DNA of 49,535 bases. Origin: an uncultured Aquimarina sp. GTDB taxonomy: Bacteria; Bacteroidota; Bacteroidia; Flavobacteriales; Flavobacteriaceae. Within the stretch, counting starts at the first letter, position 1, and each line of letters opens with the position of its first letter. Shown piece after piece: positions 27,801-36,374 of this stretch. Below the pieces are notes generated by a model. It ran no database searches. It was not told where the DNA came from and worked only from the letters and a program-made list of their open reading frames with translations. Where the stretch lies: NCBI GenBank assembly GCA_947493495.1, contig CANLRN010000027.1, positions 1 through 49,535 on the forward strand. The letters run 5' to 3'. The translations under genes were made by a program, and so were the position numbers.

Positions 27801-28611
27801 TGGCAACTTCAATATGAGTTACAATAAAAACGAAGTTGTTGCCGTGAATATGGATACTGATACCTCTGATGCTAGTTTTTTTGCTAGTCTTGCCAACGAC
27901 GGAATTACGGAGATTCTTGGTGCAGATATAAGCAGTCAGTATCGGTACCGATGGGCTGGACTTGACAATACAGGAAGCCCACAAATTTTCAATGAAAATA
28001 ATGATGTAATCGGTGTTGGCGATCCTTTACCTACGGTAGGCGCCCTTGAAATTACCAAACCATTTGTAGCACCAGGTTTTGGAGGTTTAAGGAATACTTT
28101 TGGGTACAAAAACATATCGCTATCTTTTTTAGCTTCCTTCAAGTTTGGGCATGTTTTTCAAGAAGCGTTAAGGCCAAAATCTCCAGAAGATATTGGAAGT
28201 TTTATTAGTGAAGATATTGTAAATGTATGGCAACAACCGGGTGATGAACTCTTCACGAATATCCCCGCATTAATAACGAGTTTTGATGATGTCCCGATAG
28301 AACGACAAGAATTTTTTACGCTCTCCAACTATTTACTTCAAGATGCTTCTTTTATTAGATTGCGTGATATTACCCTAGCCTACCAAATGGATAGAGAGGT
28401 GTTATCTAAAATAGGGTTGAACCAACTCAATTTTAGTTTTCAAGCTAGAAATCTTGGACTTATTTGGAAAGCGAACACCCTAGACCTTGACCCAGAATCT
28501 GTTCCATTTTCAATCTCAGGGATTTCTAACGTAGGTGGTTTCGCATCTGCTTTTAGACCGGGTATCAGGCCTCCTGTGACCTTTGTATTTGGAATAACCG
28601 CAAACTTTTAA
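24874..28611 (+). CDS. SusC/RagA-type TonB-dependent receptor with STN domain
   Basis: A 1245-residue outer-membrane transporter. After a signal peptide (with an alternative start at ATG 24922, MQFIMRIFILL) come an STN signalling domain (about 50-125), a carboxypeptidase-like regulatory domain (FIIEGQVKDINGIQIVGASV), a TonB box region (LDEVVLTGYT), a plug domain with the SusC signature (PLIVLDGFPYEGPLNDIDPQ and ALWGLRASNGVLVITTKRG) and a long beta-barrel ending in FVFGITANF. It imports a ligand with the SusD partner encoded 4 bp downstream. The STN domain links it to the FecR/ECF pair. Neighbouring peptidases, and absence of glycosidases, suggest peptides rather than glycans as substrate (inference). 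Confidence 0.95.
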   Translation: MKIQLSAHFFLSGKNTMQFIMRIFILLFCVFGFAMCPNYGVSQNTVVISKDQRIGVDQVFNLIKKQTDFKFIYRSNLFENMPRVSLKKGTIEVDELLTKSLSPNFTHEYSRNKVILIKKIRKRPVQNVKKQQQTFIIEGQVKDINGIQIVGASVVISEDPTNSLNTFVKGTETDFNGFFKIEATQGFYLSVFYIGFEDYKEKLETKKDFYNIELKESINKLDEVVLTGYTKTLVKESTVASSKIIKKEIFRQKAINLTDKLEGLSSGLNLTSVTEDGGQRRFELILRGTSTFNQNFVFIDDDGTLAQNSLNRQPLIVLDGFPYEGPLNDIDPQIIESIDVLKDAAATALWGLRASNGVLVITTKRGRKKTKTSVTVTSNLTIGTRQDLSQLGIASAADHINVYNHFRGISPEGGTAAELVFTDGGGQLGSSRYLLIDSYDQIWADFENPVNPISAAERDRRLELLGQNDAVKDFEKYLLIPGFIRENSISVQGGGENISIAFTGTQVAEDRPDLGDTFKRLSLSLTTDIKINDKLSTNFDIGITSSTTRDNAIGSAALTTSIRPYESLVDDNGNPRAVRNIYSGFQQEFLDLGFEDPSFNPIVDQRFRDNENKRFNLRMALGLNYKVAKGLVADIKFQQNKITSNINNNLAPELFSRRTVNNQAISQPITADNNFVIRSLPFGGVLQREISSQINDILRSTLNYNVNIKESHKISALTGIEFTSNTTELARRNLFGYDDVTGISRDDFDPRQTSIENGLDPLEIPSFLFGVIDVRDNSEVRPEVENRTVSTFGNLAYTYKDRYNINFSGKIDQATAFGINKRLSKQLLWASSFSWNIDEESFFKVPWVDALKFRASYGINGNLRRGLTTETVITEDIDPITGQNIASIVDAGNPNLTFEDTETINLGIDFSLFNNRIQATLDVYDRQSKNLLIPDLINPTFGQTANINRNAGAISNRGIEVNLNFDILRNSYFTWNGNFNMSYNKNEVVAVNMDTDTSDASFFASLANDGITEILGADISSQYRYRWAGLDNTGSPQIFNENNDVIGVGDPLPTVGALEITKPFVAPGFGGLRNTFGYKNISLSFLASFKFGHVFQEALRPKSPEDIGSFISEDIVNVWQQPGDELFTNIPALITSFDDVPIERQEFFTLSNYLLQDASFIRLRDITLAYQMDREVLSKIGLNQLNFSFQARNLGLIWKANTLDLDPESVPFSISGISNVGGFASAFRPGIRPPVTFVFGITANF

Positions 28612-28615
28612 TTTT

Positions 28616-30010
28616 ATGAAAACACGATATAGAATACTTTGTTTTATTGCTCTTTTTCAATTGTTATCTTGTGATGATTTCGTAGATATACAACCAAGGG
28701 GATTTGCGATTCCCAGTTCATTACGTGATGTAGATCTATTGCTTAATAATGCTTCGCTAATTACCCAAGGTACGAACCAAATTTCAAGTTTGTTAAATGA
28801 TAACATACAGTTGACAAACGAAGAGTTGGATTTTTTGAATAGTACTAGAGGCACATCAGTCACCCCAAACATCTATAATCTTGAGCCTATTTTCTTTGGT
28901 CCAGATCAAGCCGATCTGACTTGGAACCTAAATTACCAACAGATAGGTTTGGCTAACTTCGCTTTGCAAACCTTAGAGGAAATAGATACAGATGACCCCT
29001 TAAAATTGGTTTATGAAGCAGATGCAAGAATGAATAGGGCTTACAACTATTTTGTTTTGGTCAATACGTATGGTCCGCATTATGGCCTTCCTGAAGCGGC
29101 AGTTGCAGAATCTGGAGTGCCGATTCTTATGCGTTTTGCCGACGAATCGGTAGCGTTGGTTAGGAGTTCGGTGAATGAAGTTTACGAATTTATTATAGAA
29201 GATCTTGAGGTTGCGATTGCCTCTTTACCCAATTCCGTGTTTACTTCTAACAGACCCAATAGGGCTGCCGCATTGGGCTTAATGGCAGAGGTGCGCTTAC
29301 ACACTGGAGATTATGAAGAAGCACTCTCTTTGGCGTTAGAAGCCTTAGAAACCAACAATACCCTCATTGATTATGAGGAAACTCAAAATACCGGTTTCGG
29401 TAGACTTCCTCAACTCATACGAAATCCCGAGAATTTTTGGGCTAAAGCTGAGATGGTACAACTAGTAGATGGAGGGGGATTTAACACAAATGGTATCTCC
29501 TTAACAGCATATTCCCAAGCCTTGTTAGATATCATAGATCGCGACAATGATTTACGTTTTGTCTATCTCATACAAGACCCTGTAACGAATAATTTTGTAT
29601 ATGAAGAAAATTTTAATTTCGCAATAGGGGTAACCGTTCCTGAGGTGATGTTGATTGCCGCAGAGTGTTATGCAAGAACTGGTGATATTATCAATGCCCT
29701 AACATTGGTAAACAGATTAAGGTCTTTTAGGTTCAGTAACGATTTTGTGAATGCAGGAAATCATATTTTATCGGCAAACGATAGTAATACTGCAATTCAG
29801 GTTGTACTCGATGAACGAAGAAGAGAATTCAATACCAATGGGCATCGTTTTTACACTATTAAAAGACTTAATGCTATAGAAAATGGGAATATTTCACTTG
29901 CGCGTCAATCAGATACATACACCCCAAACAGTATCAATTGGGCAGTGCCTATTCCACAAAATGTTGTACAAACCAGCGAAGGTCAAATTAAACAAAATGC
30001 TAGAGAGTAA
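28616..30010 (+). CDS. SusD/RagB-family substrate-binding lipoprotein
   Basis: A 464-residue surface lipoprotein with lipobox LLSCDD near residue 19. It has the SusD-like N-terminal region (DDFVDIQPRGFAIPSSLRDV), TPR-type helices (RAAALGLMAEVRLHTGDYEE) and the C-terminal family signature (VPEVMLIAAECYARTGD; LDERRREFNTNGHRFYTIKR). It caps the SusC barrel and captures substrate. The start is 4 bp after the SusC stop. It is somewhat shorter than many glycan-binding SusD proteins, as is common for members associated with peptide uptake. Confidence 0.94.
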   Translation: MKTRYRILCFIALFQLLSCDDFVDIQPRGFAIPSSLRDVDLLLNNASLITQGTNQISSLLNDNIQLTNEELDFLNSTRGTSVTPNIYNLEPIFFGPDQADLTWNLNYQQIGLANFALQTLEEIDTDDPLKLVYEADARMNRAYNYFVLVNTYGPHYGLPEAAVAESGVPILMRFADESVALVRSSVNEVYEFIIEDLEVAIASLPNSVFTSNRPNRAAALGLMAEVRLHTGDYEEALSLALEALETNNTLIDYEETQNTGFGRLPQLIRNPENFWAKAEMVQLVDGGGFNTNGISLTAYSQALLDIIDRDNDLRFVYLIQDPVTNNFVYEENFNFAIGVTVPEVMLIAAECYARTGDIINALTLVNRLRSFRFSNDFVNAGNHILSANDSNTAIQVVLDERRREFNTNGHRFYTIKRLNAIENGNISLARQSDTYTPNSINWAVPIPQNVVQTSEGQIKQNARE

Positions 30011-30036
30011 AATCATTCTTAAAAAAATATAGTATA

Positions 30037-31461
30037 ATGAAAAGATTCATTCTTATTGCACTTACAGTACTATTTATAAATAGTTCCTGTAATCAGAATA
30101 GTGCTGACGAAGACAGAAAATATGCCATTTTATATGGTAAAACAACCGAGCCACAAGACACGCTCTACCTAGGTGCTATTGGGCTTGATTATCGTACTAT
30201 ACTCCCAGAAAAAGATGGCACGTTTAGAGACACCTTGTTTTTAGATTTACCGGCCATGGCTTCATTATCGAACAGTGATACGGATAAATATATATATCTA
30301 GAACCAGGTGATGAGTTTGAAGTAGAAATAAATGATACTAACCTCGAGAAAGGAGTTACTTTTAAAAGTGGTGATACGCTAAAAGCTTCTTATATCGCTA
30401 AGAGAAGTGCCTACTATATGGACTTGCTTGATGCATATGATGAAAATTCAGATCCTGATGGTGACGGAGATGTTGACCCGCAAGTGTATTTGAATAATAT
30501 TTCAAGTATTAATAAAGATTTAAAAAAGCTTTTATACAGTACTAAAGGCTTGCCTACCTCATTTGTAAAAGATGAAGAAAGGCGCATGAACTATTTAAGG
30601 CTTTATGAGCTTGATTTTGTGTATAACGAGATGAGGGAGGAAGCAGAAGAAAAAGATCAGGAGTATAAAATTCCTCAAGAGTTTTTGGATGAAGTTGCTG
30701 CCATACCGTGGATGGATAGTGGGGATTATCGATTATCCCGTAGCTATAGAGAACTATGTTTATACGCTTTTTATGACAAGGTATCTAAAAAAATGGAAAA
30801 AGATACAACGCTAAATTACTTTGACCTTCAAATGGATTTAACAAAAGAATTTTCTGACCCAGTCATCAAAGATAACTTTGCTAAAGTTGCCATGGAAAAT
30901 ATTATCTCAAGTGGCAGTATAGAACAAGAGAAAATAAGTAATTACATGGATGCTTATCTTCAAATGGCCTCTAATGACTACAATATCTCGTTGATTAAGA
31001 AAGATTTTGAAAATATGAATGCTAACCCTGCTGGTGCTGTATCACCAATTTTTGAAAACTACGAACAAAATGGGGGTGGCACTGTTTCTTTGACGGATTT
31101 AAAAGGAAAATACGTTTACATTGATATTTGGGCAACATGGTGTGCCCCTTGTATTGCAGAAGTACCTGCCTTGCAAAAATTAGAACATGATTTTAAGGGT
31201 AGAAGTATAGCATTTGTTAGCATATCTGTAGATAGTAAGAATGATTATGAGAAATGGAATAATATGGTGAAAGAAAAACAGCTTTCAGGAATACAGCTAT
31301 ACGCTACAAATTCTTTTGATTCAGATTTCATTAGCTCTTACGGAATATCATCTATTCCAAGATTCATACTTATAGGCCCCGAAGGAGAAGTTGTAGACGC
31401 TAATACCATGCGTCCTTCTGATCCTAATATCAAGTCTTTTTTCGAATCTCTAGAAATATAA
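30037..31461 (+). CDS. TlpA-like thiol-disulfide oxidoreductase, lipoprotein
   Basis: A 474-residue lipoprotein (signal ending NSSCNQ). The first 100 residues form a beta-rich domain like DUF4369; a helical middle follows; the C-terminal 140 residues are a thioredoxin fold with active site WATWCAPC (Cys369, Cys372) and the cis-Pro loop GISSIPRFILIG. TlpA-like proteins reduce or isomerise disulfides outside the cytoplasm, drawing electrons from a DsbD-type transporter; one is encoded further down this cluster. It lies 26 bp after the SusD gene. It may reduce disulfides in imported peptides (inference). Confidence 0.9.
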   Translation: MKRFILIALTVLFINSSCNQNSADEDRKYAILYGKTTEPQDTLYLGAIGLDYRTILPEKDGTFRDTLFLDLPAMASLSNSDTDKYIYLEPGDEFEVEINDTNLEKGVTFKSGDTLKASYIAKRSAYYMDLLDAYDENSDPDGDGDVDPQVYLNNISSINKDLKKLLYSTKGLPTSFVKDEERRMNYLRLYELDFVYNEMREEAEEKDQEYKIPQEFLDEVAAIPWMDSGDYRLSRSYRELCLYAFYDKVSKKMEKDTTLNYFDLQMDLTKEFSDPVIKDNFAKVAMENIISSGSIEQEKISNYMDAYLQMASNDYNISLIKKDFENMNANPAGAVSPIFENYEQNGGGTVSLTDLKGKYVYIDIWATWCAPCIAEVPALQKLEHDFKGRSIAFVSISVDSKNDYEKWNNMVKEKQLSGIQLYATNSFDSDFISSYGISSIPRFILIGPEGEVVDANTMRPSDPNIKSFFESLEI

Positions 31462-31465
31462 TGAT

Positions 31466-31852
31466 ATGAAAGCTAAAACTTTATTAATGTATGTCAACAT
31501 TGTGATGGCGACCATGGTACTTTTTATATCATGTGAAAGCGATTCTGAAAATGATCCTTCGGTTATTACAACCGCAAGTTTGTCGATTAGCGTATTTGAC
31601 AATATTACGGCTGGCGAAGTCATCGGCGTTATACGAGCACGCACCAATAAAGGCTTGTTGTCATATGAATTAGGCAATCAGAGTGCTGAAAATGCAATAA
31701 AGATAGACCCGATAAGTGGAACTTTGGTGGTCGATAATGAAACTGTTTTTGATGCGATGATAAACCCGGTTATAACGGCTGAAGTTCTCGTCAATAATGG
31801 GTTTATAACAGAAACTGTTGAAGTGGTTATATCCGTTGATGCTGTAAATTAG
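31466..31852 (+). CDS. Small cadherin-like domain lipoprotein
   Basis: A 128-residue protein: lipoprotein signal ending in LFISCES, a short acidic linker, and one cadherin-like beta-sandwich (ASLSISVFDNITAGEVIGVI; LSYELGNQSAENAIKIDPIS; GTLVVDNETVFD). Such domains often bind calcium and mediate protein-protein contacts on the cell surface. It starts 4 bp after the TlpA-like gene, so it belongs to the operon. A similar domain opens the next protein, suggesting they are related by partial duplication. Confidence 0.7.
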   Translation: MKAKTLLMYVNIVMATMVLFISCESDSENDPSVITTASLSISVFDNITAGEVIGVIRARTNKGLLSYELGNQSAENAIKIDPISGTLVVDNETVFDAMINPVITAEVLVNNGFITETVEVVISVDAVN

Positions 31853-31946
31853 GTTATGAAGTGCGATACCTATAGCATAGTTCAATCAGACCATTCTCAA
31901 TTTTTAGAAATATAGTATTTAATTGTAATTATAAAAAACTGATTTT

Positions 31947-33347
31947 ATGAAAAATTTTAAACTTTTTATAGTATTTATAGCTCTGGTTTTGGGTTGTAGT
32001 AGTGATGATGAAGCAGAAAGAGAAGCACCAGCAAATGTTGTTGTATCATTTGCCGACAGTTCGTTTGACCTAGCTTCTAATTTTGCCGACGGCACTGTTG
32101 TAGGTACGGTTAATGCGACCACAAACTTTGGGACTATAATGTATGCCATAATTTCGCAAGACCCAGCAGGCGCAATCGCCTTAGATGCTAATAACGGAGA
32201 ATTATCCATTCTTAATGCTCAGGCCGTGGACCAACGACGAGGTGCAACACTTACTTTAGAAATCTCTGCTACAGCAACTGGAGAGGTAACGGAAACGGCT
32301 ACAATAACTATCAACGTACCAGAAATGGTTGAGGAGAACTGCCCTGCAAACTTTTTTGATGGAATGTTAAGCAGTCGTGGAAAGGTATTTGAAGACGGAA
32401 TCGCTGTAGACAACCTTCCAGAAAGTGCATTAGAAGGAACTGCCACTGGCTGTAATACACTTCGTGTTACAACCGCTGCCTTATTTGATATTGACTGTGA
32501 TGAACCCATAACTATTACAATTGAATTTGAGCCTCTTGTAGGAGAGGAAACTACAGGTATGCTCACCGTAACTGAGATGGAAATTCCTTGTTTTATGGGA
32601 GAAGACCCTGTTGCTATTGATATTAGCGGAAGTTATGATATTGCCACCTCGCTAATAGAACTCAATATTATTGACGTTGCTGATGATTTTTTTACTTATC
32701 AAAGATTTATTGCGGGGCCTAACGGACAACTGCCAGAAGATACTGATATTGACAATGATGGTGTCTTGAACGATGCTGATAATTGCCCGGAAAATGCTAA
32801 CCCTGATCAGGAAGATATCGATAACGATGGTATAGGAGACCGTTGTGATGATGATAGAGATGGCGATGGTATTGTCAATAGCGAAGATAATTGTCCCAAC
32901 GCTGCAAATCCTGATCAAGCAGATGTAGATATGGATGGCTTAGGAGATGTTTGCGATCCTATTAATGACAATGATTGTGTTCCGACGGTTGAAACCTCTA
33001 TTTGGGAAGGTGACTTAAACTCTGAAGCAAGACAAATTCAAGTGCCAGTAACGGGGGTTGCAGGTTGTAATAGTCTTATCATAACGGGTGATCTTACCGA
33101 TAATTTCTGTGATTTGATGCCCAAGGTTACCCTAACATTTATGCCAGAATCTGATGGTGCTACAAGAGGTGCCGTGATCATAGCAACACAACCACATACC
33201 TGTACTCCAGATACACCCAATGAGGTTATTGAAGGTGTTGGAACCTATGATGAGTCTAGTCAAACTATTGCGGTGACCGTTGAGCTTAGACTTGTAAATG
33301 GAGAGATTCTCGAGGAGGATTTAGAATTGATTATAACTCCAAGATAA
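31947..33347 (+). CDS. Lipoprotein with cadherin-like domain, duplicated Cys-domain and thrombospondin type 3 repeats
   Basis: A 466-residue lipoprotein (lipobox ALVLGCSS). Order: cadherin-like domain (about 25-120, with the VGTVNATTNFGTIMYAI and ANNGELSI pattern); Cys-containing beta domain A (about 130-250); thrombospondin type 3 calcium-binding repeats (DIDNDGVLNDADNCPENANP and two more, about 255-340); and Cys-containing beta domain B (about 345-466). Domains A and B share a layout (GCN.L.., a C.....P.VTLTF.P core, a cysteine after a threonine/valine strand, a closing ISGSYD or GVGTYD segment), so they look like an internal duplication around a rigid calcium-bound linker. Probably a surface binding protein of the uptake system; no homologous function known to me. 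Confidence 0.75.
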   Translation: MKNFKLFIVFIALVLGCSSDDEAEREAPANVVVSFADSSFDLASNFADGTVVGTVNATTNFGTIMYAIISQDPAGAIALDANNGELSILNAQAVDQRRGATLTLEISATATGEVTETATITINVPEMVEENCPANFFDGMLSSRGKVFEDGIAVDNLPESALEGTATGCNTLRVTTAALFDIDCDEPITITIEFEPLVGEETTGMLTVTEMEIPCFMGEDPVAIDISGSYDIATSLIELNIIDVADDFFTYQRFIAGPNGQLPEDTDIDNDGVLNDADNCPENANPDQEDIDNDGIGDRCDDDRDGDGIVNSEDNCPNAANPDQADVDMDGLGDVCDPINDNDCVPTVETSIWEGDLNSEARQIQVPVTGVAGCNSLIITGDLTDNFCDLMPKVTLTFMPESDGATRGAVIIATQPHTCTPDTPNEVIEGVGTYDESSQTIAVTVELRLVNGEILEEDLELIITPR

Positions 33348-33364
33348 CTAAAACCATATGGTGT

Positions 33365-33398
33365 ATGGTCTGCTACAATGTGAAGTAGACCATATTTT
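33365..33398 (+). terminator. Intrinsic terminator after the surface lipoprotein genes
   Basis: A 10-bp stem ATGGTCTGCT / AGTAGACCAT (one G-U pair) with a 9-nt loop is followed by five T. It lies 18 bp after the lipoprotein stop and before the preferred start of the M16 gene, which argues against the upstream ATG at 33358. Confidence 0.7.
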
Positions 33399-33423
33399 TA
33401 AACTATTTTTCAAATACTATAAA

Positions 33424-36252
33424 ATGAAACAGAAGCTCAAAAAAATTCTCTTTTTCTTATCCATTTTAGGTGTGTTGCAGCCCCTTAGTGGTCAAAGCTT
33501 GGAATGGAATAAAAAACTACCTAGCGATACCACGATTGTAAAAGGGGTATTAGATAACGGGTTGACCTATTATATCAAAAATACAGATGTGGTTAAAGAT
33601 GCAGCCAGTTTTTACCTTGTTCAAAACGTTGGATCAGTATTAGAGAAGGAAAATGAACAAGGTCTCGCACACTTTCTGGAGCATATGGCGTTCAACGGTA
33701 CCAAAGCATTTCCGGGAAAATCGCTGTTAAACACCTTAGAAAGGTTAGGCTTAAGTTTTGGCGATAATATTAATGCCTATACTTCTTTTGATGAAACTGT
33801 GTATAATATCGACAATGTACCTACTAGTAAAGAAGGCGTAGATACTGCTCTTCAAGTACTTTTTGAATGGTGTAACGGCCTTCTTCTGGAAACAGATGAA
33901 ATTGATGCGGAACGAGGTGTTGTAAAAGAGGAGTGGCGAGGTACCCAGAATGCTGATCAAAAGGTGTATTTCGCAAACTTGAAAACTACCTTTGATAGCT
34001 CTCGGTATACCCAAAGATTCCCTATGGGAAAAATGGATATTGTTGAAAGTTTTGAGCCTGCTGTGCTGCGTGATTTTTACAAGACCTGGTATAGAACAGA
34101 TCTGCAGGCGGTTGTCATTGTGGGAGACCTAAACGTATCAGCTATAGAACAGCAGTTGAAAGCGCTATTTTCTACCATACCAGCGGTTGATAACCCTCAG
34201 GAGCGTTTTACGGTTAGCATAAAAGATACTGAAGAACTAAATTATGGGTTAACAATGAATAAAGAGGTAGCCGCCTCAAAGATTACCTTTAGCATACGAT
34301 ATGACAAACCTTCGGGTGCGAAAACCGTTTTGGGTCTTAAAAAAGATATCATGACCGAAATCGTCAATAATTTTCTTAACCGACGTTTTTCCAAATTGAT
34401 TTTGTCTACGTCTTCTCCGTGCAGGGATATTGGAATCGCCTTTCAGCCTTTGGCATTGAAATATGATAATCTAAGTTTAATTATCAGTCCAATAGAAGGT
34501 AAACAGCAAGAAGCGTTTGAATTTGGCATGCAAGAGCTATACCGAGGCTTAAAATTTGGTCCTACAGAGACTGAACTTAAAAGTTGCATAGAGGATTTAA
34601 ATGATGAATATGAGAATAATATTGCGCGACTAGAGGAACGGGAACATTCAGGCTTTATCACCGATATACAATTGAATTATTTGGAAGGTAAGAGTATCGT
34701 AGACCCCATACAAGAATTTGAGTATGCAAAAAAAATAATGGCTACCCTCACGGTGAATGATATCATTGAACATCTTAAAGAATTGTACCAAAAAAAGAAT
34801 AGAAGTGTTGTGGTAACAGGTGTAGAAGGAAGTAAAAACCTTACTTCAGAAGAAGCCTCAACACTAATTGAAAAGGTTGAAAATAACCCCAATTTGAAAC
34901 CCATAGAAGAGAACGAGGAGATTTCTAATATTATGGAGGGAATAGAAGCTGTAGAGGGAACTATTGTTTCTAAAGAAAAAAATACTGATTTAAATTTCAC
35001 AACCTATGTTCTAAGCAATGGTATTAAAGTACACTTTAAGCCTTCAAAAAAAGTAAAAGAACAAATTAGCCTAGAAGCCATAAGTAAAGGGGGGACTTCA
35101 CTATTAAAAGATGAGTACTTTGCTTCTGCATATATGGCCGCTCCTCTGGTTTCCTTATCTGGGCTAAATACATTTTCCGGTACCGAAATATATGATTTCT
35201 TAAATAATAAATTTGCAAGTGTATCGCTTAATATAGGTTCCATTAACGAATCGCTATCGGGATTCGCTTCTCCGAAGGATTTAGAGATCATGATGCAATT
35301 GGTATATCTTCACTTTACCAAACCTCGTTTTGATAAAGCTTCCTTTGATTTTTTATTAAAAGACCAAAAACAAGAACTGCGTTCTCGAAGAAAAGATGTA
35401 TTTACGCAGATGGAAGACAGTACTTTGGTAACCATTTATGGCAAAAATCACCCTCGGCAACGACTGTTCAACAATAAATTTATAGAAGAAATCGATTTTG
35501 AAAAAGCCAAACAAATTTATAAGGAGAGGTTTGGCAATCCAGGAGATTTTGAATTCTTTTTTGTAGGCGATGCTGACGAGAAGAACCTAGAACTCCTGCT
35601 TAAAAAATACATTGCGGGACTAAGTGTAAGTTCTGATAGAGAAGTATGGAAAGACAAAACTGCCCAGTGGGTATCCAACACAATCGATAAAAAGTTATAC
35701 CTGCCCATGGAAAGTTCTGCAGTCTCTGTTGGTATTAGCCATAGACAAGATTTACCTTATTCACTTAAAGATTATTTTATGGTAAAGGCCTTAGGAGGTA
35801 TTTTACAATTGCGTTACACGGAAACTCTTAGAGAAAAAGAAAGAGGAACGTACACAGCAGATGTCAGGGGGTATTTTATAAAGCATCCAAAGTCTTATGG
35901 TGGTATCAGCATAAATTTTCAATGCAATCCAGACCTTACTGATAAGCTGATAGGTCTTGTTGATCAGGAGCTAGAAAACATGAAAAATGGTATTATTCCA
36001 AAATCAGATATCAAGAAGGTAAAAGCCAACTTACTAAAAGAAAGGAAATATAGTCAATCTACAGAGTCTTTTGATATGGTTTCGCTCAAAAACTACGTGC
36101 TTGAAGGCTACAATATGAATGATTATAAAAAATTTGAAAACATTATTGATCAAATCAACGCAGAAAGTTTAACTGAAATTGCGAACAAGGTTTTAAAAAA
36201 TAACCAATCCTACAAGATAGTGATCTATCCTTTAACAGGTACAGTTCCTTAA
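33424..36252 (+). CDS. M16-family (insulinase-like) zinc peptidase, secreted
   Basis: A 942-residue two-lobe peptidase when begun at ATG 33424, which gives a clean signal peptide (MKQKLKKILFFLSILGVL...LSGQ); the longer reading from 33358 would run through a terminator hairpin. The inverted zinc motif HFLEH is at residues 83-87, with the distal Glu region AERGVVKEEWRG. The N-terminal half holds the active M16 domains, the C-terminal half the inactive partner domains, as in pitrilysin-like clamshell enzymes that digest oligopeptides within a closed chamber. Placed after SusCD and TlpA-like genes, it probably degrades imported peptides in the periplasm. Confidence 0.92.
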   Translation: MKQKLKKILFFLSILGVLQPLSGQSLEWNKKLPSDTTIVKGVLDNGLTYYIKNTDVVKDAASFYLVQNVGSVLEKENEQGLAHFLEHMAFNGTKAFPGKSLLNTLERLGLSFGDNINAYTSFDETVYNIDNVPTSKEGVDTALQVLFEWCNGLLLETDEIDAERGVVKEEWRGTQNADQKVYFANLKTTFDSSRYTQRFPMGKMDIVESFEPAVLRDFYKTWYRTDLQAVVIVGDLNVSAIEQQLKALFSTIPAVDNPQERFTVSIKDTEELNYGLTMNKEVAASKITFSIRYDKPSGAKTVLGLKKDIMTEIVNNFLNRRFSKLILSTSSPCRDIGIAFQPLALKYDNLSLIISPIEGKQQEAFEFGMQELYRGLKFGPTETELKSCIEDLNDEYENNIARLEEREHSGFITDIQLNYLEGKSIVDPIQEFEYAKKIMATLTVNDIIEHLKELYQKKNRSVVVTGVEGSKNLTSEEASTLIEKVENNPNLKPIEENEEISNIMEGIEAVEGTIVSKEKNTDLNFTTYVLSNGIKVHFKPSKKVKEQISLEAISKGGTSLLKDEYFASAYMAAPLVSLSGLNTFSGTEIYDFLNNKFASVSLNIGSINESLSGFASPKDLEIMMQLVYLHFTKPRFDKASFDFLLKDQKQELRSRRKDVFTQMEDSTLVTIYGKNHPRQRLFNNKFIEEIDFEKAKQIYKERFGNPGDFEFFFVGDADEKNLELLLKKYIAGLSVSSDREVWKDKTAQWVSNTIDKKLYLPMESSAVSVGISHRQDLPYSLKDYFMVKALGGILQLRYTETLREKERGTYTADVRGYFIKHPKSYGGISINFQCNPDLTDKLIGLVDQELENMKNGIIPKSDIKKVKANLLKERKYSQSTESFDMVSLKNYVLEGYNMNDYKKFENIIDQINAESLTEIANKVLKNNQSYKIVIYPLTGTVP

Positions 36253-36310
36253 GAACTTTGGTATAGAATTTCCTTATTTGAATTAGTTAGTCAATCGTCA
36301 TTTAGAGGAT

Positions 36311-36341
36311 AAGAGGGCTGTTTACAATACAGCCCTCTTTT
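36311..36341 (+). terminator. Intrinsic terminator of the M16 peptidase gene
   Basis: An 11-bp stem AAGAGGGCTGT / ACAGCCCTCTT with a 7-nt loop followed by T residues, about 60 bp after the stop codon. Confidence 0.85.
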
Positions 36342-36374
36342 AAAAATTCAATTACTCTTAAAAAGATAAACTTC

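Noticed and set aside
33358..33423. Extended N-terminus of the M16 peptidase
   Set aside because: The added residues would be encoded by a terminator hairpin and would bury the signal peptide; ATG 33424 is preferred.
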